Shown here: piece after piece, positions 52,199-60,237 of the stretch
How positions within the stretch are numbered: the stretch's first letter is position 1
Layout: each line of letters opens with the position of its first letter
DNA from: Phocaeicola faecalis
GTDB lineage: Bacteria > Bacteroidota > Bacteroidia > Bacteroidales > Bacteroidaceae
Reading direction: 5' to 3'
Length of the DNA: 64,000 nt
Assembly: GCF_021730445.1 (NCBI RefSeq)
Contig: NZ_JADNRM010000001.1
Location: 85,848-149,847 of the forward strand
The notes under the pieces: model-generated
Database searches by the model: none
The model's input: only the letters and a program-made list of their open reading frames with translations
Told to the model about the DNA's origin: nothing
Made by a program: the position numbers and the translations under genes

Positions 52199-52213
52199 AG
52201 TGGATGATATTTC

Positions 52214-53239
52214 TTATCTGACGGAAGCCAACAACGCCCTCATTTGCTTCAACAAATCCTCTATCGTATCCACCTTGACTACCTCTCCTTCCTTCGGATG
52301 AATCACATACCCCCTTGTATTCATATCTCCGGTCTCGATATAAAAATCAGAATCAACATGTCGGTTCGCCAGAATACCATTCCGCTGCAAAGCTTTCCGC
52401 ACCATGGCATACTTATTCCCATGCCCCAGCAGACGAACTTCTTTCTCAAACTCATTGTCAATGCGGAACAGGCCTGTTTCCATATCGAAAACGATTCCCT
52501 TACGGGAAAAGAAATTGCTCAGACATCCGTCTATGGACAAGTCCTCGGGAGTCCCGACAGTCACCCCATTCACCTTGTCCATCAGCCAAATCTTATCGGC
52601 TATCTGCAACGCCAGTTCCAAATCATGGGTGGAAAGAAAAATCGTCTTGTTGGTAGAACGTGACAGATGATGAAGCAGCTGCATAATCTCCACCTTGCTG
52701 GGAAAGTCAAGAAAGGCAGTGGGCTCATCCAGGAAAATCACCGGAGTTTCCTGTGCCAATGCTTTCGCAATCATTACTTTCTGACGCTCACCGTCACTCA
52801 AGGTATGCACCACCCGGTATTTCAAGTCCTCAATCCTCACCATCGCAATGGCATTCTCTACTATTTGCTTGTCCTCTTTACCCAAATTCCCCCAAAAACC
52901 GGTGTAAGGACTGCGGCCCATACCCACCAGTTCTTCTACAGTCATATTCCGCAGACTGCATTTCTCGGTCAGCACCACCCCGATGACTGTCGCCAACTGC
53001 TTATCGGTATACTCCGTCAGTTTCTTTCCCATAATCTCTATCTCTCCTCCTAGAGGCGGCTGAAAGGCGGACAAAGTACGCAATAAAGTAGATTTTCCCA
53101 CTCCATTCGCTCCCAAAAGGCAAGTCAGCTCCCCACTGCTGATTGTTGCATCAATATCCTTTGCTACAATCTTGGTGCTTCCCTTTCCGGGATAACCAGT
53201 AGTCAGTTTCCGAATATATATAGTATCCTGTTTCATCAT
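52214..53239 (-). CDS. btuD: ABC transporter ATPase, BtuD/FecE-like, with C-terminal extension
   Basis: A 341-residue ATPase. Walker A is LLGANGVGKSTLL, the ABC signature is TLSDGERQKVMI, Walker B is TPVIFLDEPTAFLD, and the switch His is in STHDLELAL. About 85 residues follow the usual end of a BtuD-type ATPase (YAMVRKALQRNGILANRHVD, then EGEVVKVDTIEDLLKQ) and may form a small regulatory domain. The start overlaps the permease stop by one base (TAATG). Confidence 0.9.
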   Translation of the reverse strand: MMKQDTIYIRKLTTGYPGKGSTKIVAKDIDATISSGELTCLLGANGVGKSTLLRTLSAFQPPLGGEIEIMGKKLTEYTDKQLATVIGVVLTEKCSLRNMTVEELVGMGRSPYTGFWGNLGKEDKQIVENAIAMVRIEDLKYRVVHTLSDGERQKVMIAKALAQETPVIFLDEPTAFLDFPSKVEIMQLLHHLSRSTNKTIFLSTHDLELALQIADKIWLMDKVNGVTVGTPEDLSIDGCLSNFFSRKGIVFDMETGLFRIDNEFEKEVRLLGHGNKYAMVRKALQRNGILANRHVDSDFYIETGDMNTRGYVIHPKEGEVVKVDTIEDLLKQMRALLASVR

Positions 53240-54276
53240 TACTCATTCATTTCATTACGACGCTTACTGAACAAGACCGACATCACCACCGGAGCACCTA
53301 CCAAAGCCGTCACCGAGTTCACCGGCAACGCCCCCTCGAAACCGGGCATACGGGCAATTAGGTTACACACCAATGCCAGTGACGCACCCACCAATAAAGA
53401 AGCAGGCATGAGAATACGATGGTCTGACGTGCGGAACATTCCCCGGCAAAGATGCGGAACGGCCAATCCTAGAAATATGACAGGACCACAATAAGCAGTG
53501 ACAATAGCCACCAATACCCCCGAGCAAGTAATGACCAGCAGGCGGGCGCGTTTAATATTCAATCCGAGATTCCGTGCGTATGCATCTCCCAGCAACAACA
53601 GATTCAATGTCTTGATTAACAGAAAGGAAAGCGGCAGCAATACCAGCATGATACAGATGAACAATGTCATCTGGTCTCCCGATACACGGGCAAAGCTCCC
53701 CAGTCCCCAAATGACATATGCACGGATATCCTCTTCCACACTGAAAAATTTCAGCACACCGATGACCGCATTGGCAATGTAACCAATCATCACACCGATA
53801 ATCAGCAAAGTGACATTACCTCTTACTTTCTGAGAAACGAAAACAATGAGCGCCATGATGGACAGCGAACCTGCAATGGCAGCTATCGTAAGGGCTATTT
53901 CTCCCATAAAGCCCAGTTTGCTCAAAGCGACACCGCCCAGACTACCCGAAAGAAGCACCACAAAGGCAACTCCCATACTGGCTCCCGAACTGATGCCCAA
54001 TACCGACGGTCCGGCCAAAGGATTGCGGAAAACCGTCTGCATCTGCAGACCGCTGACAGAGAGTCCGGCTCCTGCCACCAATGCAGTAAGAGCCTGCGGT
54101 ACCCGGGATTTCCAAATGATGTTTTGCCAAATGACCGATTCATCTCCCGTTCCCCATAGAATGTTCCACACCGAACGGAGCGGTATGGAAACCGATCCCA
54201 ATACCAGATTCAAAAAGAAAAACAGAAGAATGGAAGCTGTTATCAATAACATATAAAATGCAACAGGTCGTTTCAT
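53239..54276 (-). CDS. btuC: FecCD-type ABC permease, BtuC-like
   Basis: A 345-residue inner-membrane permease with about ten helices. The family motifs are visible: GLQMQTVFRNPLAGPSVLGI and GPVIFLGLAVPHLCRGMF. It belongs to the group importing siderophores, heme or cobalamin. The cob operon next door makes cobalamin or cobinamide the first guess. It is coupled to the ATPase by a 1-base overlap. Confidence 0.9.
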   Translation of the reverse strand: MKRPVAFYMLLITASILLFFFLNLVLGSVSIPLRSVWNILWGTGDESVIWQNIIWKSRVPQALTALVAGAGLSVSGLQMQTVFRNPLAGPSVLGISSGASMGVAFVVLLSGSLGGVALSKLGFMGEIALTIAAIAGSLSIMALIVFVSQKVRGNVTLLIIGVMIGYIANAVIGVLKFFSVEEDIRAYVIWGLGSFARVSGDQMTLFICIMLVLLPLSFLLIKTLNLLLLGDAYARNLGLNIKRARLLVITCSGVLVAIVTAYCGPVIFLGLAVPHLCRGMFRTSDHRILMPASLLVGASLALVCNLIARMPGFEGALPVNSVTALVGAPVVMSVLFSKRRNEMNE

Positions 54277-54379
54277 GTCGTATCTTCATTAACTCCCGGC
54301 AGGATTAATCGGAACTTTATAGCATAGGCTCCCCCCTTTGAAAAGAGAGAAATCAATTCCTGCCACGGAGTGGTCATTA

Positions 54380-55525
54380 TCATTTCAGTAATTCATAATA
54401 CCCCGGCTGGTGTTCGGGCAAAAGCTGCGGATGAAACACTTTGATTAAATCCGCCAAAACCACTTCCGGTTCGGTAGGCATACTCTCATAAAAAGGCTTC
54501 TCACGCATATTGCAATAAACGACTCCCTTCTCTTCGTACGCCTTGAAATCAGCATATCGAGCGTCTTCCTCTTTTAAGGCATCATAGGAGAATTGTCCTT
54601 GGTAACTATTCACGATACGCCAATAATCGGCACCGGCTGCCTGACTGTAGACTGTCTCAAAATCAAGAGTCACTCCTCCCGAACGTTCATCATCCTTCAG
54701 AAAATAGTCGGCTCCCGCATCTTCAAACAGTTGGGCAAGGAAACTCCTGCCTCCCACGGCATACCAATTTCCGCCCCGCAATTCCCCGCTGAAAACCACC
54801 GGACGTTTGACTACCTGACCGGTCAGCTCCTTCAGTTCGTTGTATCTTTTCTTGATGGCAGCGAACTGCCCGTTGGCCTTGTCTTCTTTCCCTAGTAACA
54901 AACCTACGAACTTTATCCATTCGGCCTGCCCCAAAGGAGTCATCTCCTTGTATCCCAAATGCGGTATCAAAGGAATCCCCACCTCTTTCAACGCATCATA
55001 GCCCCCACGCTTGAAAGGAGAAATCAATATTAAATCAGGATTAACGCTCATAATCACCTCATTGTCAAAGTTTCCCTCAATACCTATCTTATGAGTCTTC
55101 CCTTCCTTCAAGCGGCTGTTCATCTCCTTGTTAAACAGATGGCGTGTGCTGGTAATGCCCACTACCGCATCCAGTTCTCCCAGTTTGATAAAATTGGAAA
55201 GTTGCAGGGAAGTCATACAGATAACACTCCGTATAGGAGTTTCAATCACGGTATAATCCGCAGGAATATTTTCCGCCTTCATCCCTCGCGGCACCAAAGC
55301 ATAATGAAAAGACTGGCTTTCTTCATTTTGCGGGTCTTGAATATCAAGCAGACAAGCCTGATTGGTGTAGGTTACTTTGAATCCTTTAGCATACTCCGGG
55401 ATTATTTTCACGACGGAAGAGTCTGTCAACGTTGCGCTTTTACTGCCAACGGAAATTTGTTTATTCGTATTTTTACAGGCAATGGCAGTCAACAACAAGC
55501 CCAATATCCATATTTTCTTCTTCAT
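54380..55525 (-). CDS. btuF: Substrate-binding lipoprotein, BtuF/FepB-like
   Basis: A 381-residue periplasmic binding protein with lipoprotein signal (LTAIACKNT, Cys17). The two-lobed helical backbone is suggested by VVGITSTRHLFNKEMNSRLK, then VNPDLILISPFKRGGYDALK. It is first in a btuF-btuC-btuD order, with 103 bases to the permease. Its -7 element TACATTTG at 55550-55557 leaves a leader of only about 18 nt, so no riboswitch fits upstream. Confidence 0.87.
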   Translation of the reverse strand: MKKKIWILGLLLTAIACKNTNKQISVGSKSATLTDSSVVKIIPEYAKGFKVTYTNQACLLDIQDPQNEESQSFHYALVPRGMKAENIPADYTVIETPIRSVICMTSLQLSNFIKLGELDAVVGITSTRHLFNKEMNSRLKEGKTHKIGIEGNFDNEVIMSVNPDLILISPFKRGGYDALKEVGIPLIPHLGYKEMTPLGQAEWIKFVGLLLGKEDKANGQFAAIKKRYNELKELTGQVVKRPVVFSGELRGGNWYAVGGRSFLAQLFEDAGADYFLKDDERSGGVTLDFETVYSQAAGADYWRIVNSYQGQFSYDALKEEDARYADFKAYEEKGVVYCNMREKPFYESMPTEPEVVLADLIKVFHPQLLPEHQPGYYELLK

Positions 55526-55549
55526 GTTCTTTTCCTGTTTTTCACATTA

Positions 55550-55557
55550 CAAATGTA
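55550..55557 (-). promoter_or_regulatory. -7 element (TACATTTG) of the btuFCD-type operon
   Basis: The reverse strand reads TACATTTG 25 bases before the ATG at 55525. Confidence 0.5.
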
Positions 55558-55739
55558 TATAGAAAAATCGAGTTATTCTATACCAATGGAATAAAAAGGT
55601 CAAGTTACATTCTGATTATCCAGCTTTAACGCCTTATTCATGAAGTTCTTGTGTGAAAAGGTACAGAGAATGTGCCCTTCACACAAAAACCCCATCAACA
55701 GGAGATTGCGATGCCTGTTATGTGTGAAAGCAACTTTCA

Positions 55740-56288
55740 TCAACTTTCCAAACAGTGTCTGCCCATCTCATAAGCTTCCCGCATCGCCGGTTTATCATTT
55801 ATTTCTCCGGTGTGCCAAACCCCGGCTCCATACACCACTCCTTTGATAACCGGATTCTCCAGACAGTCCAAGAATCCTTGGAAAGTATCAATGGTACGTT
55901 CCATCAGCTTCCGGTCTTCTTCTGCAGCAGTGGCAATAAAATAAAATTCCTTGTTGCCCATCTCTGTATAACGTCCGCAGCAACGGTCTATCAACGTCTT
56001 CATTTGAGCACTCATCGTGTAGAAATAAACCGGAGTTGCCATTACTATCACATCTGCCGCTATCATTTTTTCCAATATTTCAGCAGCATCATCTTTCTGC
56101 GGACAGGGCTTATTGTAACGACTGCATGTGCTGCACCCGGTACAGTAATTTATTGTTTTGTCACGTAGAAATATCTTTTCCACTTCATTGCCTGCTTCCA
56201 TTGCTCCACGCATAAACTCGTCGCACAACGTATCCGAGTTTCCGCCACGACGCGGACTGGAAGATAATACCAATACTTTCTTTGCCAT
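55740..56288 (-). CDS. Iron-sulfur flavoprotein / NADPH-dependent FMN reductase family
   Basis: A 182-residue flavodoxin-fold protein. The FMN phosphate loop is SSSPRRGGNSDTL, and the compact cysteine cluster YCTGCSTCSRYNKPCPQ near residues 49-65 is that of iron-sulfur flavoproteins. The TPVYFYTMSAQMKTLIDR motif is also typical. It probably passes electrons between a reduced flavin or Fe-S cluster and an unknown partner. Its promoter is TATCTTTG at 56336-56343, minus strand. In another context such proteins could reduce cobalamin, but nothing shows that here. Confidence 0.87.
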   Translation of the reverse strand: MAKKVLVLSSSPRRGGNSDTLCDEFMRGAMEAGNEVEKIFLRDKTINYCTGCSTCSRYNKPCPQKDDAAEILEKMIAADVIVMATPVYFYTMSAQMKTLIDRCCGRYTEMGNKEFYFIATAAEEDRKLMERTIDTFQGFLDCLENPVIKGVVYGAGVWHTGEINDKPAMREAYEMGRHCLES

Positions 56289-56335
56289 AATTACGTAGTT
56301 TAAAAGTTATGTTATTTTTGTTCCTTTTCCAACTG

Positions 56336-56343
56336 CAAAGATA
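56336..56343 (-). promoter_or_regulatory. -7 element (TATCTTTG) of the flavoprotein gene
   Basis: The reverse strand reads TATCTTTG 48 bases before the ATG at 56288. Confidence 0.5.
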
Positions 56344-56496
56344 AACTATCCGGCACATAATTCCTGTAGATAATTTACAGATTAAATAACCCCGATTACT
56401 TATTCCTGCTATCCAACATTCGCGAATCCCTCTTGTAAATAGGGAAATTCCCTATACGAATAGTAATATTCTCTTTATAGTATCATTTTCCCCTTC

Positions 56497-56504
56497 TATT
56501 TTTG
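56497..56504 (+). promoter_or_regulatory. -7 element (TATTTTTG) of the small lipoprotein gene
   Basis: TATTTTTG fits TAnnTTTG, 44 bases before the ATG at 56548. Confidence 0.5.
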
Positions 56505-56547
56505 CAGTATAAGAAAAACAGAAACAGTAACTAAAATCAAATGGATT

Positions 56548-56985
56548 ATGAAAACAAAGATAATGAAATACTTCGGCCTATTGACATTTGTCGTAACCAT
56601 GCTTAGTTTGACTTCATGCGAAGTAGAAATAGACAGTTGGTATGATAACGATGATTATAGTGAGGTATATTATAGAAAGACACATGAACTGTGCAGCCGT
56701 ACATGGCAGGAAAGTTGGGAACAAGATGGAAAGTATTACACCCAGCGATTGGACTTTTATGAAAACCGTACCGGAAAAGACTATATACGGGTGGAATATC
56801 GAAATGGCTATGTAACTGAAGACATATATTACTTTGACTGGAGTTGGGATAACAATACACAAACATGTATCCGTATGAACTACGGACCGGGTGACGTCTC
56901 TTACTTTGAGCGTATCCGAATGAGCGACAATACACTAAGTGGTTTGCTTGACGGTACGGAAGTCTATTTTAAAGGAAGGTATTAG
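56548..56985 (+). CDS. Small lipoprotein of unknown function
   Basis: A 145-residue protein with lipoprotein signal (LSLTSCEVE, Cys24). The mature part is rich in Tyr, Trp and Asp (SWYDNDDYSEVYY, YYFDWSWDNN) and predicted to be beta-strand; it may be a small lipocalin-like or surface-domain protein. A second start at 56563 is possible. It is transcribed alone, convergent with the ABC permease gene. Confidence 0.8.
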   Translation: MKTKIMKYFGLLTFVVTMLSLTSCEVEIDSWYDNDDYSEVYYRKTHELCSRTWQESWEQDGKYYTQRLDFYENRTGKDYIRVEYRNGYVTEDIYYFDWSWDNNTQTCIRMNYGPGDVSYFERIRMSDNTLSGLLDGTEVYFKGRY

Positions 56986-57057
56986 GGTAAAAAGGACGAG
57001 GCGGCTGTTAAAAAAGACAGTCGCCCCATTTCCGTATATCCAGAAAGAAAATAAATA

Positions 57058-59370
57058 TTATTCGTTTCTAATACTGAGGATAGGATTTGCATTGGCAATT
57101 CTCCATACTTTAGTAAAGACACAACCAAAAATAAAAGCCAATACCATAATTGCAGCTCCAATATAAAGTAAAGGATTAACAGGCATTATATCTCTAGACA
57201 TACTCAGCCATAATTCTCCTGCATACGCTGCCAAAATAATACCAATCACGACAGAGGGCAAAGCAATATAACTCACATCACGAGACAGTAGCCACATAAT
57301 CGAAATGGCTTTTGCCCCATTAATCTTCCTGATGGCTATTTCCTTACTCCGACGGCGCACTTCGTCATTGGTATAACCAATCAATCCCATTAGCGTAACA
57401 GCTAAAATCGCAATACTCGCCAACAGTGTAGAATCACGGAAAATGCGAGTGGAATGGAAGATTTTCTTTAGTTCGGAATCATGGGACTTGAATATAACCT
57501 CATCTTGAGGATACAGTTTCTTCATGTCTTCATTCAATCGTCGAAAATTATCATCAAATGGTTCTTTCAGTCGAACATGAAAACAATCTCCTCTCCTTTC
57601 ATTCAAGCATTGAATTTCAAAAGGCGGCATTTCTGCCCTGTTTGCAAAGAAATAGCCATCAAGAACTCCTGTCACAGTGCCATGCTCAGGAACGACCTCA
57701 CCTACGCCACTGCCTGTCCACCCCATTTCTTTCACAAATTCCGGATTGACAAGTATCTCACCCGGCCCGGAAGGAAATTTTCCTGCTTTTAACTTGATAC
57801 CGATAAATGAATAGAAGTCTTTATCAAACCAGTTCATACGAGGGGTAAAAAGAATATTACCACTATTGTCTTTCACATGAAAAGGCGAACGGGTTTCTGT
57901 CATATCCAAATCGGCTGTAGCCACTTTTTCCACATAAGGTAGATGACGCAGGTTACTTAACGTATTTTCAGGTTGAGGAAAGCTATGATACACATACGCC
58001 AGACGTTCTGTGTTATAGCCCAAATCCTTAGACATAACATAATGATATTGTGCGAATACAATACACATTACACCTAATAGAAATGCGGTACCTCCGAACT
58101 GAAAAAACAGTAACGGATATTTCCATTGTTTTTTTCCTTCACTGTAACGGTGAAATATCCGGGTGACAGATATAGAAGAAAACAGTTTGCCCGGTAAGAT
58201 ACTTCCGACAACAAACAGAAATAATACAACTAATATAGGGGCCCATAAATTATGTATATCGAAGAGTCCTTTCAATGAAACCCCTGTCAGTTCTTGTATT
58301 TTATCCTGAAAGTTTAAAATCAAGAAGCAAACCAATAGGACAGCGATTCCTACGATGATAGCAGTTTCCCACAGAAACATTCCAAATATACTTGTCAATC
58401 CGGCCCCATTGCATTTATGTATCCCAACGCCTTTAGCCCTATAGGACAAAGATGAAATAGAGATGAGTACATAGTTCAATGTAGCTGTCAAAAGTAATGC
58501 AAATCCCAATAATAGCATAATGTAAATCATCGTCATTACCTTTTCATTTTCGAGATGGAGTTCTGCCAAAGGGGAAATCTCTACCTTAATACCCGTTGTG
58601 CCATGGCTTTTAAAATGCTCCATGGGCAAATAATTGGCTATAATGGGATTAATTCTGTCGTTTATGTATGCAGCATCCCCTTTATGCTTCAGCCTGACAA
58701 CACCTTTGTAATTTCCGCCACTGGTCCAGTCTAAGCGTGGATTTGTATAAAATCCTAAACTGGACATGGATACTACAGCTTGAGAGCGATTCTGTGATGT
58801 GTTTTCTGGTATATCAGCATAAATTCCCTTTACCATCAAAGAATGTTCTTTCCCCCACATTGGGTATTCGAGGCTTTTGCCTATCGGGTTCTCACTTCCG
58901 AATATTTCACTCGCAAAAGAGCGTGAAAGAAAAACAACCCCGGGCATAGCCAAATCCAAAGGGTTTCCTTCATATAGTTGAATACCCATCGTCGGGAAGT
59001 AAAGAGAATCGGCCATGATAATATTGCCCTTATGCTTTGTGTTACCGTGTACCAACACATTAGAGCAGAAATCAGCAAGTGTGGTCGCCGACTCTACTTG
59101 TTCCGGAAAACTATTGAGTATAGTTCCTGCCGTTGGGTAAATAATATATGATCCAAAGTCACCCAAACCGTCTTTTTCATCATTCCAGGCTGTCTTGATA
59201 ATATACACCCGATCCACATCCTGATAAAAAGTATCATAATTTAATTCAAAAGCTACCCGTGCAAACAGAATGATGGAAATAAATAGCCCTAAAGTAAGAG
59301 ACACGATTTTAACGAAAGTCGAGTTCTTTCCTCTGATAATATTTTGCTTTGCATAAAATAGTTGTTTCAT
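57058..59370 (-). CDS. FtsX/MacB-type ABC transporter permease (A)
   Basis: A 770-residue permease. It has an N-terminal helix (LTLGLFISIILFARVAFEL), a large periplasmic MacB_PCD domain, a central block of three helices, a second periplasmic domain, and a C-terminal FtsX domain (MGLIGYTNDEVRRRSKEIAI, RKINGAKA). The duplicated FtsX layout is that of Bacteroides antimicrobial-peptide or lipoprotein export systems. It is the last gene of the sigma-54 dependent operon and ends near the convergent lipoprotein gene. Confidence 0.88.
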   Translation of the reverse strand: MKQLFYAKQNIIRGKNSTFVKIVSLTLGLFISIILFARVAFELNYDTFYQDVDRVYIIKTAWNDEKDGLGDFGSYIIYPTAGTILNSFPEQVESATTLADFCSNVLVHGNTKHKGNIIMADSLYFPTMGIQLYEGNPLDLAMPGVVFLSRSFASEIFGSENPIGKSLEYPMWGKEHSLMVKGIYADIPENTSQNRSQAVVSMSSLGFYTNPRLDWTSGGNYKGVVRLKHKGDAAYINDRINPIIANYLPMEHFKSHGTTGIKVEISPLAELHLENEKVMTMIYIMLLLGFALLLTATLNYVLISISSLSYRAKGVGIHKCNGAGLTSIFGMFLWETAIIVGIAVLLVCFLILNFQDKIQELTGVSLKGLFDIHNLWAPILVVLFLFVVGSILPGKLFSSISVTRIFHRYSEGKKQWKYPLLFFQFGGTAFLLGVMCIVFAQYHYVMSKDLGYNTERLAYVYHSFPQPENTLSNLRHLPYVEKVATADLDMTETRSPFHVKDNSGNILFTPRMNWFDKDFYSFIGIKLKAGKFPSGPGEILVNPEFVKEMGWTGSGVGEVVPEHGTVTGVLDGYFFANRAEMPPFEIQCLNERRGDCFHVRLKEPFDDNFRRLNEDMKKLYPQDEVIFKSHDSELKKIFHSTRIFRDSTLLASIAILAVTLMGLIGYTNDEVRRRSKEIAIRKINGAKAISIMWLLSRDVSYIALPSVVIGIILAAYAGELWLSMSRDIMPVNPLLYIGAAIMVLAFIFGCVFTKVWRIANANPILSIRNE

Positions 59371-59396
59371 ACTATTCGTTTTTTATTAATTACTCA

Positions 59397-59525
59397 CTAT
59401 TCAAAAGCTATTTGTGAAAATAGCAGAATGCCGATTATCAATCCGAGTGAAAGGGAGATGACTTTCGTCACATTGCTTCCACGCCCGTGAAGAATCGTCT
59501 GGATTGCATAATATAGTTGTTTCAT
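59397..59525 (-). pseudogene. Truncated FtsX-type permease stump (42 residues)
   Basis: The frame starts MKQLYYAIQTILHGRG and continues through one membrane helix (KVISLSLGLIIGILLFSQIA) to a TAG at 59397-59399, right after AFE. Its 42 residues align with the first 42 of both large permeases (AREAFEFNYDT in B, ARVAFELNYDT in A). The rest of the permease is absent, and permease A begins 26 bases later. It is most likely what is left of a third permease copy after recombination between the repeated 5' ends, but a stable membrane microprotein cannot be excluded. Confidence 0.75.
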
Positions 59526-59543
59526 TTTGGTTGTATTTGGCTG

Positions 59544-60218
59544 TTACTCTTTGACGTTTGCTACAATACTACCGTCAAACAAGTGGATAATGCGATGAGC
59601 AAAGCTTGCATCGTGTTGTGAGTGGGTTACCATAACGATGCTGGTACCCTCTTTATTCAGTTCTGTCAATAAGTCCATCACTTCGCCCCCGTTCTTAGAA
59701 TCCAAGTTACCGGTAGGTTCGTCCGCCAGAATCAGTTTCGGATTAGTTATCACGGCACGTGCGATGGCAACACGTTGTTGCTGGCCACCCGACAGTTGTT
59801 GGGGGAAGTGCTTGGCACGGTGACTGAGGTTCATACGCTTCAAAATTTCGAGAACACGTTCCTTGCGTTCACTCGCCTTAATGCCCAAGTAGGTCAAAGG
59901 CAGTTCTACATTTTCAAAAACATTCAGCTCATCTATCAGGTTGAAGCTCTGAAAAACAAAACCAATCACTCCTTTGCGGAGTTGTGTACGCTCCTTCTCT
60001 TTGAGTCCTGCCACTTCCTTGTCTATCAGTTTGTAACTTCCTTCGGTTGGATTATCCAGCAATCCCAAAATATTCAGCAAAGTAGATTTACCGCAACCGG
60101 AAGGGCCCATGATAGCGACAAATTCTCCTTCTTTAACTTCCATACTTACGTGGTTCAATGCAATAGTCTCCACTTCTGAAGTGCGAAACACCTTACTCAA
60201 ATTTTCAATCTGTATCAT
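59544..60218 (-). CDS. MacB/LolD-type ABC transporter ATPase
   Basis: About 224 residues from the ATG at 60218 (MIQIENLSKVFRTSE); a longer frame from 60245 overlaps the permease. Walker A is GPSGCGKST, the signature is QLSGGQQQR, Walker B is LILADEPTGNLD, and the switch is VMVTHS. It powers export through the flanking FtsX-type permeases. The gene lies between permease B upstream and the stump plus permease A downstream, all in one operon. Confidence 0.92.
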   Translation of the reverse strand: MIQIENLSKVFRTSEVETIALNHVSMEVKEGEFVAIMGPSGCGKSTLLNILGLLDNPTEGSYKLIDKEVAGLKEKERTQLRKGVIGFVFQSFNLIDELNVFENVELPLTYLGIKASERKERVLEILKRMNLSHRAKHFPQQLSGGQQQRVAIARAVITNPKLILADEPTGNLDSKNGGEVMDLLTELNKEGTSIVMVTHSQHDASFAHRIIHLFDGSIVANVKE

Positions 60219-60237
60219 GTCTTTTTTTATTATTTGA

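Noticed and set aside
54277-54379. A CCGGCAGG string between the permease and binding-protein genes, considered as part of a cobalamin riboswitch.
   Set aside because: No GCCACTG, no GGGAAGG and no AAGGGAA box lies around it, and the gap is too short for the aptamer.
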